From the NCBI GenBank assembly GCA_930367205.1, contig OV884012.1, positions 56,069,239 to 56,133,238 of the forward strand: 64,000 bases of DNA. Direction: 5' to 3'. The notes below the pieces were generated by a model. That model ran no database searches, had not been told where the DNA came from, and saw only the letters and a program-made list of their open reading frames with translations. The position numbers were made by a program, and so were the translations under genes. Below are positions 40,338 through 51,530 of the stretch, in pieces. Each line of letters starts with the position of its first letter. Within the stretch, counting starts at the first letter, position 1. This stretch comes from Acanthosoma haemorrhoidale (lineage: Eukaryota > Arthropoda > Insecta > Hemiptera > Acanthosomatidae).

Positions 40338-41567
40338 TATTCCACTGCTCAACAAGACCTTCGCGTTGTTGATCACATATCTTCAGCCCTTGAAACCAAA
40401 CAGTATTGCACTGCTGCCTTTCTTGATATAGCTCAAGCTTTTGACAGGGTTTGGCACGCAGGTTTGCTCTACAAGCTCAAAAGATATTTACCACAGACCC
40501 TTTTCCTAATCCTACAGTCCTGCCTTTCAAATAGCTTCTTCCAAGTCCGCTGTGGTTTAGAATATTCTAACTACCATCCCATAAAAGGAGGAGTTCCACA
40601 GGGCAGTGGCCTGGGTCCCATCCTCTATAACCTATACAACGCTGATTTCCCCTCTAACCCCAATACCTTCTTGGCCACATTTGCAGGTGACACTGCAGTC
40701 TTGTCATCCCACCCAGACCCTGATATAGCATCCCATAACCTTCAAAAACACCTTGATGTGATCGAGCTATGGCACAACCTATAGCGGATCAAAGTTAATG
40801 AAGCAAAATGTTTCATGCTTCACCCCTGCCGCAAGTCTTGTCCAGTAGTTTTTTTTTTAATTTCATTCCTCACCGAGTATCCGAGATAGTACGGTACTTA
40901 AGCTTCCATCTCGACAAACGGCTGACCTGGAACCCAAATACGAGGCAAAAAAGACAACAACTAAACAGACGCCTTGAACAACTGTACAGACTACTTCAAA
41001 GGACATCCCATCTCTCAATAGAAAATAAATTACTAATCTACAAAGTCTACAAAAGCATACATCTTAATACACAAAACATAACGATCTTAATATACCTTAC
41101 ATTCTTGAACTCATCCCATCCAAGTTCATGAAATTCCATATTAACCTATCCAACCACCCTAATCCCGTAGCACAGTCATTGCACTGACCCATTCATCCCT
41201 ATAATCCTCCTCGGAGACTGAAACGGGAGTGGCCTCGAGACCTGCTATAAATGGGTGACAGTGGGAGTCCTTGCCAGTTTCTCCAATCGTGTCCTGAGCA
41301 TTCATTATGTGGCTCTCGCGCTCTCCCTCAGCCTCCACTGGCTTGTATCCGGTGACACGGCTGACGAAGGAGCGTGGGGGACTTCCCAAGACTCCGTTTC
41401 TTCCTCATTCGCATGTGAGGGAGGTGAAAAACATTTGGATTTGGGAGATCTCTGGTCTGTTTGTAAATACTGTATGAATAAGCGAGTGAATGAAAACTGT
41501 AAATATGGTATGAATGAGAACATTTATCACAATTACTTATTGCCTAATAAGGCAGATTGTAATTTTA
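40338..41567 (+). mobile_element. Jockey-type LINE family F1, copy 2 (5'-truncated, internally deleted)
   Basis: This copy starts in the fingers region of the reverse transcriptase (STAQQDLRVVDHISSALETK) and continues through FLDIAQAFDRVWHAGLLYKL, GGVPQGSGLGPILYN and LATFAGDTAVLSS. It is the same family as the element at 1.83-5.61 kb. The frame is open for 155 codons to a stop near 40784, but motif C is FAGD instead of FADD. Compared with copy 1, about 140 bases between the thumb and the C-terminus are missing near 41045-41080. It ends at gcagattgtaatttta without an A-tail. The 7-mer tttagca appears at both edges (40331-40337 and near 41565), perhaps a target duplication or microhomology. Confidence 0.85.
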
Positions 41568-43445
41568 GCAAGATAAAGAAGTTTCAATATAGAATATTAC
41601 GTCGTGGTGAACCTTGGTTGGTCAAATATTATTCGTAGAAACTTATTTTGAATTACTTGCTGATTGATATGGCTCACTGACTAAGATCCAACGAGGTGCT
41701 GCGTAAGTTAAGATTTACTAATCAGTTTTATTTTGTATCTAAGTCGTTAGTTAATTCGTCGTGAGATTTGCTTGGAATTTTGTTCTGGCGCATTACATTG
41801 TTCTATTATAAGCACAACATAGTTACATAACGTTTATAGATTTCTAATCAGGTTTCATGTGTGCAGGCTTTGTAGAGTCTAAAGATACCTCTCATATTAT
41901 CTGTGGGAAATCCTCTTGTATTCTTTCGTTACGGATTTGTACATGTAGCTACATTTTTTTTTTTTTTTTTATTTCATCTAAAAGAGCACATTCCATCTAC
42001 ATTTCTCTAATAGTAAATACTGATATAAATAGTAAATATTGGGTTGCCATTTTTTTTTTTAAGAATTAACAGATTAACCTGAATCAAATGAGCCTTTCGC
42101 TACGAAGTCAAAATCTAGTGGACGTTTCCGTTTCAAATGTGCTTGCCTCAGGTTGATTATTTCAGCATTTTGTGACGTTACAGACAGAAAATCCAACTCT
42201 GATTTGATTATGTTCATTATATCTTTAAATATGTTCTTGGCGGATGACATTGATTATTATTGGCGATCAATTGAGGGATGATTGTTGTGAGGAGATCCAA
42301 CCCATTAATTGTCACTATATCTAAGATTTGAGTCTAACACATGAGTATTACGTAAGATTTATACTGATCACGTGAGATGTCAGCTGTTGGGGACAAACCA
42401 AATATTTGGTCCCAGGGTTCTCTCTCACTCGTCCCTTTAAGGAAAAAAAATATATTTAATCCAAATGATCATAGTAATATAATTATTATTGCATATTCAT
42501 AATAAGACAATATTAATAATTAAGAAGTATACTTCCACATCTAACACCATGAAGCAGTTAACTTTAATGCCAATTAGTGGTAGGCCAATCCGTACCAAGG
42601 CAACCATACAATTCTTAGCGCAGGTACCTTTGACTAGCAGAGTAATATGGGTGTAATTGAGTCACTTGGCTTTAATAGTGGCTCCCTTTAAAAACTCATG
42701 GGGTTTTTTATTATTTTAATTAATTCTTCTTAATATCCTTTGCCCATATCTATGCGGAAATGGTCCCATTTGGAAATGTTATTGTTCAGTGGAGCACCTT
42801 TTGCTAACTTAGGGGGAGTTTGGACCCTAACACCAACGCCATAAATGTAGATAATTTAAAATATTTTTATGGCCTAGTCGTACAAAATTATTACCAGTTA
42901 CTGAGAGGTTAACGATTCGAAAATTTTCCTCTACCACTCAAGCACCTTTAATTTTTGTTTATTGTCACTGATAAACAAGATATGGCCCAGATACTGTGTA
43001 TTACTTCACAGAATACTGCGGGTATTGAAAAACTAAAACCAACTTCAAATACTAACATTATTTTGCTCGTATTAGGGACGAAAGAATGATTTACTATAAG
43101 TGATGTTTTAGAATAGAATAGAAAAAAATTATACTCCGGGACAAAGTCCGCTTTGAATAACATTAATGTTTAAATGACAATTTAATTTATTAATTAATAA
43201 AAAGAACTTCTTATATCATAATAAAAAAATAATGGCAATGTAAAATAAATTGTAAACCTCTAAAGGAATGATATTAATAATTATTAAATTAAATAAAAAT
43301 TGTTTAACTTCTTTTTGTAAATAAAGTCATAGATGGATCCACATATAAGAAACAAAAACAAACAATATAAAGAAGTCTGACAGTATGACATTAAATTAAT
43401 ACAAAAGAAAACAAAAACGAGACATTGTGAAGGCTTATGCAGTAA
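41568..43445. other. Region without recognised genes
   Basis: No coding motifs. Several T-tracts are present (about 41954-41970 and 42050-42060). Confidence 0.35.
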
Positions 43446-43449
43446 AGTG

Positions 43450-43765
43450 TTAATACAAATCATCTAGGAGGTAATACCAATGTGGCAGAGGATGGATGTG
43501 TACTCGTATATTCCCTAGGAATTCATACAGGAACGTTGAGGATTGAGTAGGCACATCAAAAGAGTTTAAAAGGATTAGGATGGGACTGAGTACACTACAC
43601 TGGAGGGCACCGTAAAGTAGCAGGAATGATTCGGATGGGTTATTTAAGTCTCTGTAACGTCGGGCTGTCGGGACTCTTAGAAAATTATCCGATTCCAAGG
43701 TGCTATATAATTCAATATATAACCAGAAAATATTCCCAGATCGACAAAAGCAAATGCTGAATTAA
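43450..43765 (-). mobile_element. LINE remnant: reverse transcriptase motifs B-C, CR1/jockey-like
   Basis: The minus-strand frame of 82 codons contains YGALQCSVLSPILILLNSFD followed by STFLYEFLGN. It aligns in order with the LINE motifs '[21 protein letters not shown]' and 'TFLYADD'. The Gln-Gly of motif B and the catalytic aspartates of motif C are lost, so the polymerase is dead. The frame stays open, but this is probably chance in a short relic. Family assignment beyond LINE is uncertain. Confidence 0.5.
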
Positions 43766-45225
43766 TGTGGACTAGGTACTACAACAACTAGGTACTAAGT
43801 GGTATAACATATATAATGGTGGCATCATAGTGCATCCAAATAAATTTACATTATTACCACTATTTTATAATGTCGTTGGGCCAAAAGTGCCTTTTGCATT
43901 TTTGCCTCGTAATGCCGAGTGAAAAATTGTTTCCATTGTTTGCAGTTAACGCTTTGTTGTGAAATCCAAACCAAAAACAAATCCACTACTTTCAATATCC
44001 CCACGGAATGGGCATTGGTAAGAGGCACCAAGAACCTAAAATTTTACCAATGGCACACACTCCACTTTCTCTTCTGACCCAGTTGAGTTACAGCTGCCGC
44101 TTTGTCTCAAGAAGAGAATCGGCAGAGCGATTCAGGTTTAATTCATAATTAATTGGTTGGATTCGGTGTGGAGAAATCTGAGCGATTCAAATAAAAGGCC
44201 CCGGATGAAGATTTTATTTAGTTTTTACATGAATTCTTTTTTTTTTACTTCAAAACAGAAATCAACGGTAGTTAACCCAAAAAAATAATTTTTTGTTCTA
44301 AAGCTTTCAGTTCTCGTAACCATTTAGATACTTACTTAATTGAATGATATAGCAGAAAGACATGCCCTTAATAAAAGAACTGACTTGTGCCATACTTCGC
44401 ATTCAGGCCATTACAAGATTTAGTATTCTTTTTATATTGATACTTCTTAGGGGAAACAAAATCTATCTAAAATGTTACTTATGTGTGTATTCAGCCGCCT
44501 CAGGGCTTTAATATATTTAATCTCACATTACGAGATCAAGGAGCCATTTCATCTATGTTAACTCTGGAACCCTCTGATAAAAGATCTGTCCACAATAGAC
44601 TAACAACGCTTCGAAGGCTTGAACGAAACTGGAACAGAGATATGTTAAAATAACCTACCTAACTATTGAAAGTACTTACAGGTAAGCAATTACAGGGAGG
44701 TATCATTATTATCCCTTGGCCTTCATAGTGTCATTCCATTTTTAAAGAATATCTTTCATAAGTTATCACAGTCATACATTTATACTGCAGTACAGCGACA
44801 GAGCAACCGTATATTTTCCGATTCTTCCAATGAATAAGTTAAAATAAGAAGACAAGAACAAAAATAACATATTGTAAACCAAGACGTAGAGATCTTCAAT
44901 TTGAAATACTGTTGATACAAAAAATATTGCTTTTATATTGATAAATATTGATTTTATTACCTGTTTTTTCCTCTCCCCTTAAAGAACTCTAGTGAAAACG
45001 GGTATATTCTCTCACATCCACTTATTTGTAAAGATCCGGCACTCCTCGAGATCTTATACCTTTCCGGCCCTTAAGGCACCAATATCTTTTTATAATCAAT
45101 TATCAATTATCAATTATTGACGAAATTTAATAATGAAGATGTCATTTTTTATCTAGTTGCAAAATCAAATATATGTCTTTTGGTCGTACAGGGAAAATAT
45201 GAATAGTGTAGTGTGATAGGCGGAC
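43766..45225. other. Region without recognised genes
   Basis: A 61-codon minus-strand frame at 43846-44031 has no recognised motif. Otherwise featureless AT-rich DNA. Confidence 0.35.
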
Positions 45226-45875
45226 TAAAAAAAAAAAAAAAATCTCTAAAAATATTCAAGATCGTTGGGGAAGAGACGCCCACCGCGGGCTAGGGTCACT
45301 ACAACCTCTTAGCCGCCGTCCGGCGAGCGCCAAGAAAGAGGTAAGGCGGGTGGACTTGTGATCTTTCACCCTGGCTGCCGACCTAGTCGGTGGGCAGCCT
45401 GATTCGCTTTGATCTGACTGCGTAAGATCTTTAGAAGGTGTGGTGTGCCCCGACAGTGCACTATGTTCAGGAGAAGAGGTACAGGGTAGGTTTATAGGTA
45501 GTTTATGTGGTCTTGGAATGACCACGAATTCACACTCGGTGTCTAAGGGTAGGCGAAAACCGTCCGGATCCAAAGGTGAGTGTGGATTGCCATGGGAGAC
45601 ACTGCAAGGTAAATTTGCAAGGCCACGGCAACCGTCGTCCGCGAGGGAGAGGTCTCTCTCAAGGAGGTGCTAGTTTTAGCGAGACGAAGGCAGAGATTCC
45701 CACTAGGAATGTGTGAAGTCTGCCAACGCCGGACTTAAACATAGCGAGGTTAGGAGAGAGAGATGCAGAGGTAGTTGAATGAGAAGACCATGGTTTCAGT
45801 AGAGCAGCAGGCGCCAGTGCAGAGAGAGAGGAGAGAGTAGTGTTCCAAGTGACGGTCCGGTTCGCTATGCCAATT

Positions 45876-46003
45876 TTTTTTTTTTTTTTTTTTTTTCAAA
45901 CCTCTTTATTGATAATATATATACAATGACAAAAATAAATAAATAAATTTGGAATTACAGCTGCCTCCTCGTGCTGCATTCGCAGATGCATATTAAGGAG
46001 TGC
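45876..46003 (-). mobile_element. LINE F2 3' tail, earlier insertion in LTR B
   Basis: A T-tract followed by caaacctctttattg..acaatg and a segment with tgctgcattcgcagatgcat: the poly(A) end and last part of an F2-like 3' UTR in minus orientation, severely 5'-truncated. The flanking 10-bp duplication tatgccaatt lies at 45866-45875 and 46241-46250. The right-hand duplication was subsequently hit by a second insertion. Confidence 0.8.
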
Positions 46004-46009
46004 ATATAT

Positions 46010-46011
<2 letters not shown>

Positions 46012-46040
<29 letters not shown>

Positions 46041-46237
46041 TTTCAAAACCTCAATAAAATAATACAATGTACAGAAAATAAATAATAAAATAATTGGATT
46101 ACATATTTCTCCTCTTTCTGCATTTACATGCATTTGGCGGAGTGCATAATATAATAAAATTTTTATTGTTGTTAAAAGTTCATCGTTCTTATACAACACT
46201 AGGTGATGAGGCTCACCTTCTTTTTGTCACCAACACC
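46012..46237 (-). mobile_element. LINE F2 3' tail, later insertion into the first copy's duplication
   Basis: A long T-tract (46012-46039) is followed by the F2 3' UTR (atttcaaaacctcaataaaa, catttacatgcatttggcgg, cactaggtgatgaggctcac). It is flanked by the 8-bp duplication atatatgc at 46004-46011 and 46238-46245, which overlaps the end of the earlier copy and its right-hand target duplication. It is 5'-truncated within the 3' UTR. Confidence 0.85.
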
Positions 46238-46844
46238 ATATATGCCAATTCTCTGAGAGGATATATAGGAGGCCAGCCAGTAGGGTGGGGGTAGGTCCCC
46301 ACCTACGGCTGTCTCCCCCACTAATTCAGTTCCTTCCCCCTACTCTCACTGACGTCATAACCTTTATTAAACATATTGAACAAAGATACATATTTTCTGA
46401 TATTCATTTGATGACATAGATACAAGGTCTGATACGAGAAGAGTGGAACTTATAATTATTCATAATTAAGAGGTGGCCACAACAATAGTAATTTAATTCA
46501 ATTAGTTAGTTTTGTTTTGTGTATGTGTATCTCTGTACGTGTGTCTAAATATTGTTCCTATTATACAACTAATCTTAGGTTTTTTATCAATATTCTCAAG
46601 GAGAATGAGAATTTCAGGCATTTCATATAATAGAATAAAATTATTTGATAGTTGATATTTATCAAATATACGACGGGTGCATAAGACCTAACCAACCGTC
46701 CACTGGAACTTAATAAAGGAAATTATTCGGAATGATGGGTGCCTTTCACTAGGGGGAGTCCCATTTGAAGGATGAGGAGCGTGGAAGGCCTAAAAAAGGC
46801 GGGTGGATTCGGGACGGTAGTGAGAGTCTACCGAGAACTGGAAC

Positions 46845-48030
46845 TTTTTTTTTTTTTTTTCAAAACCTCAAACAAACAATACAATGTACAAAAAAGAAAA
46901 ATAACAAAATATTTGGAGTACAATTTTTTCTTCTTCCTGCATTTACATGCATTTGGAGGAGTGCATAATATAATAGATTTGTGTTGCGGTTAAAAGTACT
47001 TCTTCCTATATTTACACTAGGTGATGAGGCTCACCTTCTATTTGTCACCGACACCAAACACTAAACACTAGGAACAAAACAAACTAAATCTCTACCTAGA
47101 ACCTAGGACTAGAGTGTTCCAGCCGCGACAGCGTTCTGGCATCGATGGGGGAACGGAGCGGGGGTTATAGTGTTAAACACCGGGTTTGTTAGATATTGTA
47201 ATGAGTCGAAAAATTTGATATGTCTACGCTGGATGAATTCATCCACCGTAGGCAGCTCAAATATCTCATGCAGCTCACTGTTTCTTCGCTGCTCGAATGA
47301 AGTACCTCTGACCACTTTCATCAGTATACCGTTTTGGAATTGTAGGAGTTTCTTAGCTGTCGTATACGTCAGATAACGAAATAGCGGTGCACCATACATC
47401 AGAGCAGGCCTGAGTATGCTCTTGTAAATCAGTAGCTTGAGACGCAGTTAGATAGATTGGGGGAAGTCAATAAGTGCGTAAGCCGGTAAGACTTCATGCG
47501 TGTATGCTTCAACTTCTTCGCAAAATGTTTACTAAAATGGAGGTGCCTGTCCATTTTAATTCCCAGATATACTAGGTTGTTGGCTGGTGAATTTTCCTCC
47601 GTTCCTACTATGTAACTAGTAGGGAGCGGGCTTTTTCCCTTTTGAAAAGAGGAAATTACACAGTCAGTCTTACCCGCGTTTACAGAGATATTGAGTCTCC
47701 CCAATCTCTCCCTGATCTGGTTCCGGGCCACTTCAGCCTGTCTTAGAGCCACCTTGGCGCTCATGCTGGGTACTGTACACCGCTATCTCAAGTGTGAAAG
47801 CAGTGACTGTGGTATTTTTGTACCGGGCTCCGACAATCTCATACGTGTATACGTTAAATAGTACAGGGGATGAGACGGCGCCTTGGGGTACTCCACAGGT
47901 CAGTGGCACAGCTTCAGAGAAGCTATCACCCACCCGCACCCGCAGCGATCTGTTTTTCAGGAAGCTAGCCAGAATTTAATACAGTTGTTCCGGGCATTCC
48001 CGGTCGCAGAGTATTTGACACTGTGTCAAC
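46845..48030 (-). mobile_element. LINE F2, 5'-truncated copy with ORF2 remnants
   Basis: On the + strand it starts with a T-tract (46845-46860), then the F2 3' UTR, then the reverse complement of ORF2 from its C-terminus back to about reverse transcriptase motif B. It is flanked by the 9-bp duplication actggaact (46837-46845 and 48031-48039). Recognisable pieces include SFLKNRSLRVRVGDS (with its 5' neighbours broken), TCGVPQGAVSSPVLFNVYT, LGRLNISVNAGKTDCVI, NLVYLGIKMDRHLHFSKHF and ELPTVDEFIQRRHIKFFDSL. Frameshifts and stops interrupt it and motif C is altered. Confidence 0.9.
47109..47990 (-). pseudogene. LINE F2 reverse transcriptase and C-terminus, broken
   Basis: Three minus-strand frames together cover the reverse transcriptase from motif B to the end of ORF2. 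The motif C region reads TAFTLEIAVYS where the sister copy at 53.8-55.6 kb has TAFADDIAVNS, so both catalytic aspartates are gone through a short local change rather than simple point decay. The C-terminal 96 codons (MYGAPLFRYLTYTTAKKLLQ... NAVAAGTL) are open and close to the sister copy. Confidence 0.85.
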
Positions 48031-48039
48031 ACTGGAACT

Positions 48040-48233
48040 TTTTTTTTTTTTTTTCTAACCCCTAGAAGTTATACAATGAAAAATATTACAAGAAGCTTTG
48101 AAAATTTCTCCTCATTCTGCTATGCGCAGATGCATTTGGAGGAGTTCGTGTTACTCAACAATACAGGTTGTGGTTAATAGTAAAATAACATGAATTCAAA
48201 TCTAGGTGATGGGGCTCACCTTAATATTTCACT
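48040..48233 (-). mobile_element. LINE F2-related 3' tail inserted at the same target as the preceding copy
   Basis: A T-tract (about 48039-48054), ctaacccctagaagtt, then sequence ending tctaggtgatggggctcacc. This is a diverged F2-type 3' UTR in minus orientation. It is flanked by the 11-bp duplication acactggaact (48029-48039 and 48234-48244). The left-hand copy contains the right target duplication of the 46845-48030 element, so this copy arrived second. Confidence 0.82.
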
Positions 48234-48244
48234 ACACTGGAACT

Positions 48245-49125
48245 AATAATACATAAGTACTTATATGTTCACCATGAGACGCCTCATCCACGAGCCTATT
48301 TCTTATACTCTGAGGATTCACACCAATTTATTTAGTTAAGCATTCTTTAAATAATAATCTGTTTCTATTCAATTAATGCTCTCTTGTATTCTATTTTTTT
48401 TATTTTAATAGAATAATTATTCATTAATAGATTAGTTTTATTTGACATAGATAGTAGATTTTATCATCAAAGCTTCACATTGTTTAAAAGAAAACACTCA
48501 AGACTTTGTATTCCAATATAAATCAATGGATCGATCAAATCCATCACTATAACTCTTCACACCCATTATGGAATGTACACATATTTTTACGCAGATGTGC
48601 CGGAGTGGCCATACGGCCTGGAACGAATGTTTATTAAATCAGCGTGAGTTAAATTCTCAACCAGGGGAGGTGGTTTCAGCGTTTCACATTGGTTAGAAAA
48701 AAGTGGAAATTTTCAGGCAACCCAACTTTCCTCCATAAGGTGGAGTATATAAAAAGGCTCAATAACTTCTTAGTAAATCCTGTGAGTACCGCAAATATTT
48801 ATTTTACTTTTTAAATCTCTAGTTTTGAATTAAAAAATGAGCCTACGATTGATAAAGCCAATAGCGATTATCGACCTCTGGCTTGCAGCAGCTGCTTAGA
48901 AAGCTGTGCTGTCCAATGATCTTAAACAAATGTTCCTTACTCGTATTCAGAAGTTAGAACGCTGCCACAATTATATCCATTGATAGATACAAGTCGATTT
49001 CTGAGGTTGGTTCAAAAAGCAGTTATGCACAGCAGCGCTCACAAGTGCCTCTTACCAGTGCAATAATCTGTACATTCAGAAGAGCTTTTTGGTCTCAAGG
49101 GCTTGAATTAGTCCCCAAAAGTAAT
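48245..49125. other. Region without recognised genes
   Basis: A short segment near 48598-48625 (gccggagtggccatacggcc) resembles the 5' half of a Ser/Leu tRNA, but no T-arm follows at the right distance. Otherwise no feature. Confidence 0.35.
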
Positions 49126-49128
49126 TTA

Positions 49129-49554
49129 TAGCGAATCCACTAGTACGGGATAAAGGTAATGAACTGTAATGACTGATGCCACTACGAAGATGACCAGACA
49201 AACAGCAGTGATGAAAGTACAAGAATCGTAAGGCATCTTCATGAAGAGGAAACTAATGAATAGGAAAATAATTACAGCTGCATCCAAGATAACAAGCGAC
49301 GAGAGATAAAGAGATCAGAAAATTGACAGGTTACAAATATCACTTGTGATTTTCACGACGGTTTCACACGAGTTTGCAGTGTCTGTTGAGTCGGCCTCAC
49401 CGACTAAATGTAGGCACACGAAGGAAACGCAAAGGGACAACACACATAGCATGGCGTCATATGCCGCGTGTCCTTCAAAAACATTTAGCAGAGCGAAAAT
49501 AAAAAAATGAAGATCTTTATGAACTATTATAAAAATAAAACAAACATTAACTAC
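49129..49554 (-). pseudogene. Unrecognised hydrophobic reading frame, one internal stop (possible membrane protein relic)
   Basis: One minus-strand frame is open for 79 codons (49318-49554), meets a TGA at 49315-49317, then stays open for 62 more codons to TAA at 49126-49128. The first part contains an ATG at 49450-49452 that opens a signal-peptide-like start, MLCVLSLCVSFVCLHLVGEA, followed by a polar stretch with two Cys. The second part has two strongly hydrophobic segments, VIILFISFLF-like (AAVIIFLFISFLF) and TAVCLVIFVVASVITV. I recognise no family. T-rich strands favour hydrophobic codons by composition, so chance is a real alternative. A possible acceptor (ttgaag before the Gly-His codons) could make this an exon. 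Confidence 0.3.
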
Positions 49555-49745
49555 CTAGTAGCCGTAACGTAAAAATGATGAAATAAATAAAATCGTATAA
49601 AATTGAATTATTTCAGTTGTAAAGATTCAGATGAGATGAATTTGTGATTGAGTGGCGCAAGGCCAGGGCATGGCTGGCTGGATCTGGCGATTGTCTTTTA
49701 CGTTCCATACTCTTCTGTGAGATACTATAAGAGATAGAATGTTAC

Positions 49746-50562
49746 TGATATGCAAACTTCTTCACCACAGACTAATATAAGTTACCCTCTTCTCGGACCA
49801 GAAAAAACCCGCCTACGTTTCCATATTTTGTCAATAAATCTTCGGTTTCGGTATAGAGAGGGGGGACTACTTAGCTCACTAAAAGCGCGGGCGTAGTAGC
49901 CTCTAATTGGCCAAAATAAACGATCATATGATTGGCATAAACAACTCTCTCATTCAATGCACGTAGGAATGACTTGCCTATATAAGGCAGACATAATCAG
50001 CTTTTTAAGACGGTCTGAATTAGACATTTGATGTGAACACTGTTCTCTCTCTTATTTGGGGTTTGTTGCTCTGCATGAACAATGGAATTCTTATTTAATT
50101 ACCTATCCACCTCACTTTCCTATTTTTGCTATCTTTAGTCTGCCGTTGTCAGACCTTACATCTTCATAGCGGCTTCTGGTTCGTCTCACTAAAATTAGCA
50201 TATCCTTGGAAGGGACCCATTCCATTCAGACGACGTTATTGGGGCCCTACAAAATGTACCTAGTAGCGTCTCCCCCAGCGATCCAGTCTGTCTCTTTCCG
50301 GTTCACACTCGCCTTTGGGATCCGGGCGGTTTAAGGGTCCCTACCCTTAAATACCGAGTGTGAACTCGTGGTCATTCCGAGATTACGTAAACCACTTATA
50401 TAATACCTGGCCTGTACTTATTTTCCTGAACATAGTGCACTGTCAAGCAAACCGTCTAAATTTTTCTTCAGGGTCAAAAACCACAGGTCTATTTATCTTT
50501 TTTTGACGCCCTCCGGGAAGTGACTGGATTGACAAGACCTCCCCTGGAGAGGGCTCCCGACA
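49746..50562 (-). mobile_element. Solo LTR, family B (817 bp, 5-bp target duplication)
   Basis: On the minus strand it begins TGTCGGGAGCCCTCTCC and ends GAAGAAGTTTGCATATCA. It is flanked by a perfect 5-bp duplication gttac (49741-49745 and 50563-50567). Shared family B blocks include the core (reverse complement of cctgaacatagtgcactgtc at about 50425), the gaattcacactcggt block near 50360 and aaatatggaaacgtaggcgg near its 3' end. There is no internal coding region, so it is a solo LTR. This copy defines the family boundaries. Confidence 0.87.
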
Positions 50563-50567
50563 GTTAC

Positions 50568-51328
50568 TTGACCTTGAGACGATATGAATAGCAATTAGCT
50601 ACTTGAGCCGGATGAAAAATGTATGAGCGGATCGGAGCTGGCTAGAGTTAGCACACTTGCTTCCGATCTTGATACCACAAGGTTGCTAGGTTATTAAAAT
50701 GAGTGGAGCCAAATCGCATTCGCGTCAGAGGGGAGATCGCACACTTCCAGGAAATATACAACAGCCCCACTAAATATCCTTATGGATTCAAAATCACACA
50801 ATGGGGCCGCAATATTTACAAAATCCTATCTAAGGCCTTATAAACAATAATCGTCGTAACTCCCGTAAGATCCCTGGGACTCCCGACTCTCAGATCTTTT
50901 TGTTAATTAATATTTTTTTATTTTTTTCTCTCACCACCCAAACCCAATTAGATTTTTCTGGAACTCTCGTAGAAATCACGTCTCAAGTGATGGGTGATAG
51001 ACCCTCGCATTGTTCTGATGTAATAAGCGTCATAACCTCTTGTTCTTCAGCCCTTGAAGATATGGTAGCACACTTTTTCCATATGTGGTCACTTTTTCTA
51101 TCTACAAAACAGTGACCCTATAGCTAATTGATACAACCCTTGGGTAACGTCTGGGAAATTCAAAAGCAATTCACAGGAAAGTGTTTCTATAGAAATTTAC
51201 TGATTAAGGTGTCATTACCCCCGCTAAGATTTCCACCTTTTGTTTTTGTCTTTAGTTTTATGGAGTTTCCCCACCCGTTCTTCTCAAAAACAAAAATGTT
51301 TACAGACATTATCTTTTCCAACAGATAA
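50568..51328. other. Region without recognised genes
   Basis: A stretch at about 50632-50690 has weak tRNA-like A-box sequence (gagctggctagagttagc) but no supporting structure. No coding feature was recognised. Confidence 0.35.
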
Positions 51329-51530
51329 TTTTTTTTTCTTAACCCCTATATTAATGTTTTTTTAAAAATTACAAATTATAAACAGCAATATAATTTAGCT
51401 GTGGGTTGCTCCTTCTACTGCATAACATTTGAATTTGAGTTCATAAACTAACAGATATTTTTATTGTTAAAAATTATATAAATGAAAAAGGACTAGCTGA
51501 TGGGACTCACCTTTGGGTTACCATAAGGGA
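51329..51530 (-). mobile_element. Old LINE F2-related 3' tail
   Basis: A T-tract near 51329-51338 followed by cttaacccctatattaatg, a tgctccttctactgcataac block and ctagctgatgggactcacct. The order of blocks matches the tail at 48040-48233 in the same orientation, with more divergence. It has no ORF2 sequence and no convincing target duplication. Confidence 0.6.

Larger units (their letters stand above)
45263..46484 (+). mobile_element. LTR family B, copy 2, interrupted by two LINE F2 tails
   Basis: It begins cgttggggaagagacgccca and carries all family B blocks: gatctgactgcgtaagatct, ccccgacagtgcactatgtt at about 45448, cgaattcacactcggtgt at about 45525 and accgtccggatcc. After the nested insertions it resumes with ctctgagaggatatatagga and ends near gtggccacaaca. 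Without the insertions it would be about 850 bp, close to the 817-bp copy at 49.7 kb. Flanking duplications were not recognised. Open frames on both strands within it (for example 45256-45673) are not genes. Confidence 0.75.

Noticed and set aside
43846..44031. 61-codon minus-strand frame
   Set aside because: No recognisable domain or repeat relationship. The length is expected by chance.
45256..45673. Open frames on both strands within LTR family B (105 and 77 codons)
   Set aside because: They lie in LTR sequence shared with non-coding copies whose frames are not preserved.
48595..48670. Ser/Leu tRNA-like 5' half (gccggagtggccatacggcc)
   Set aside because: The 3' half (T-arm, acceptor strand) is missing, so it is not called as a tRNA gene.
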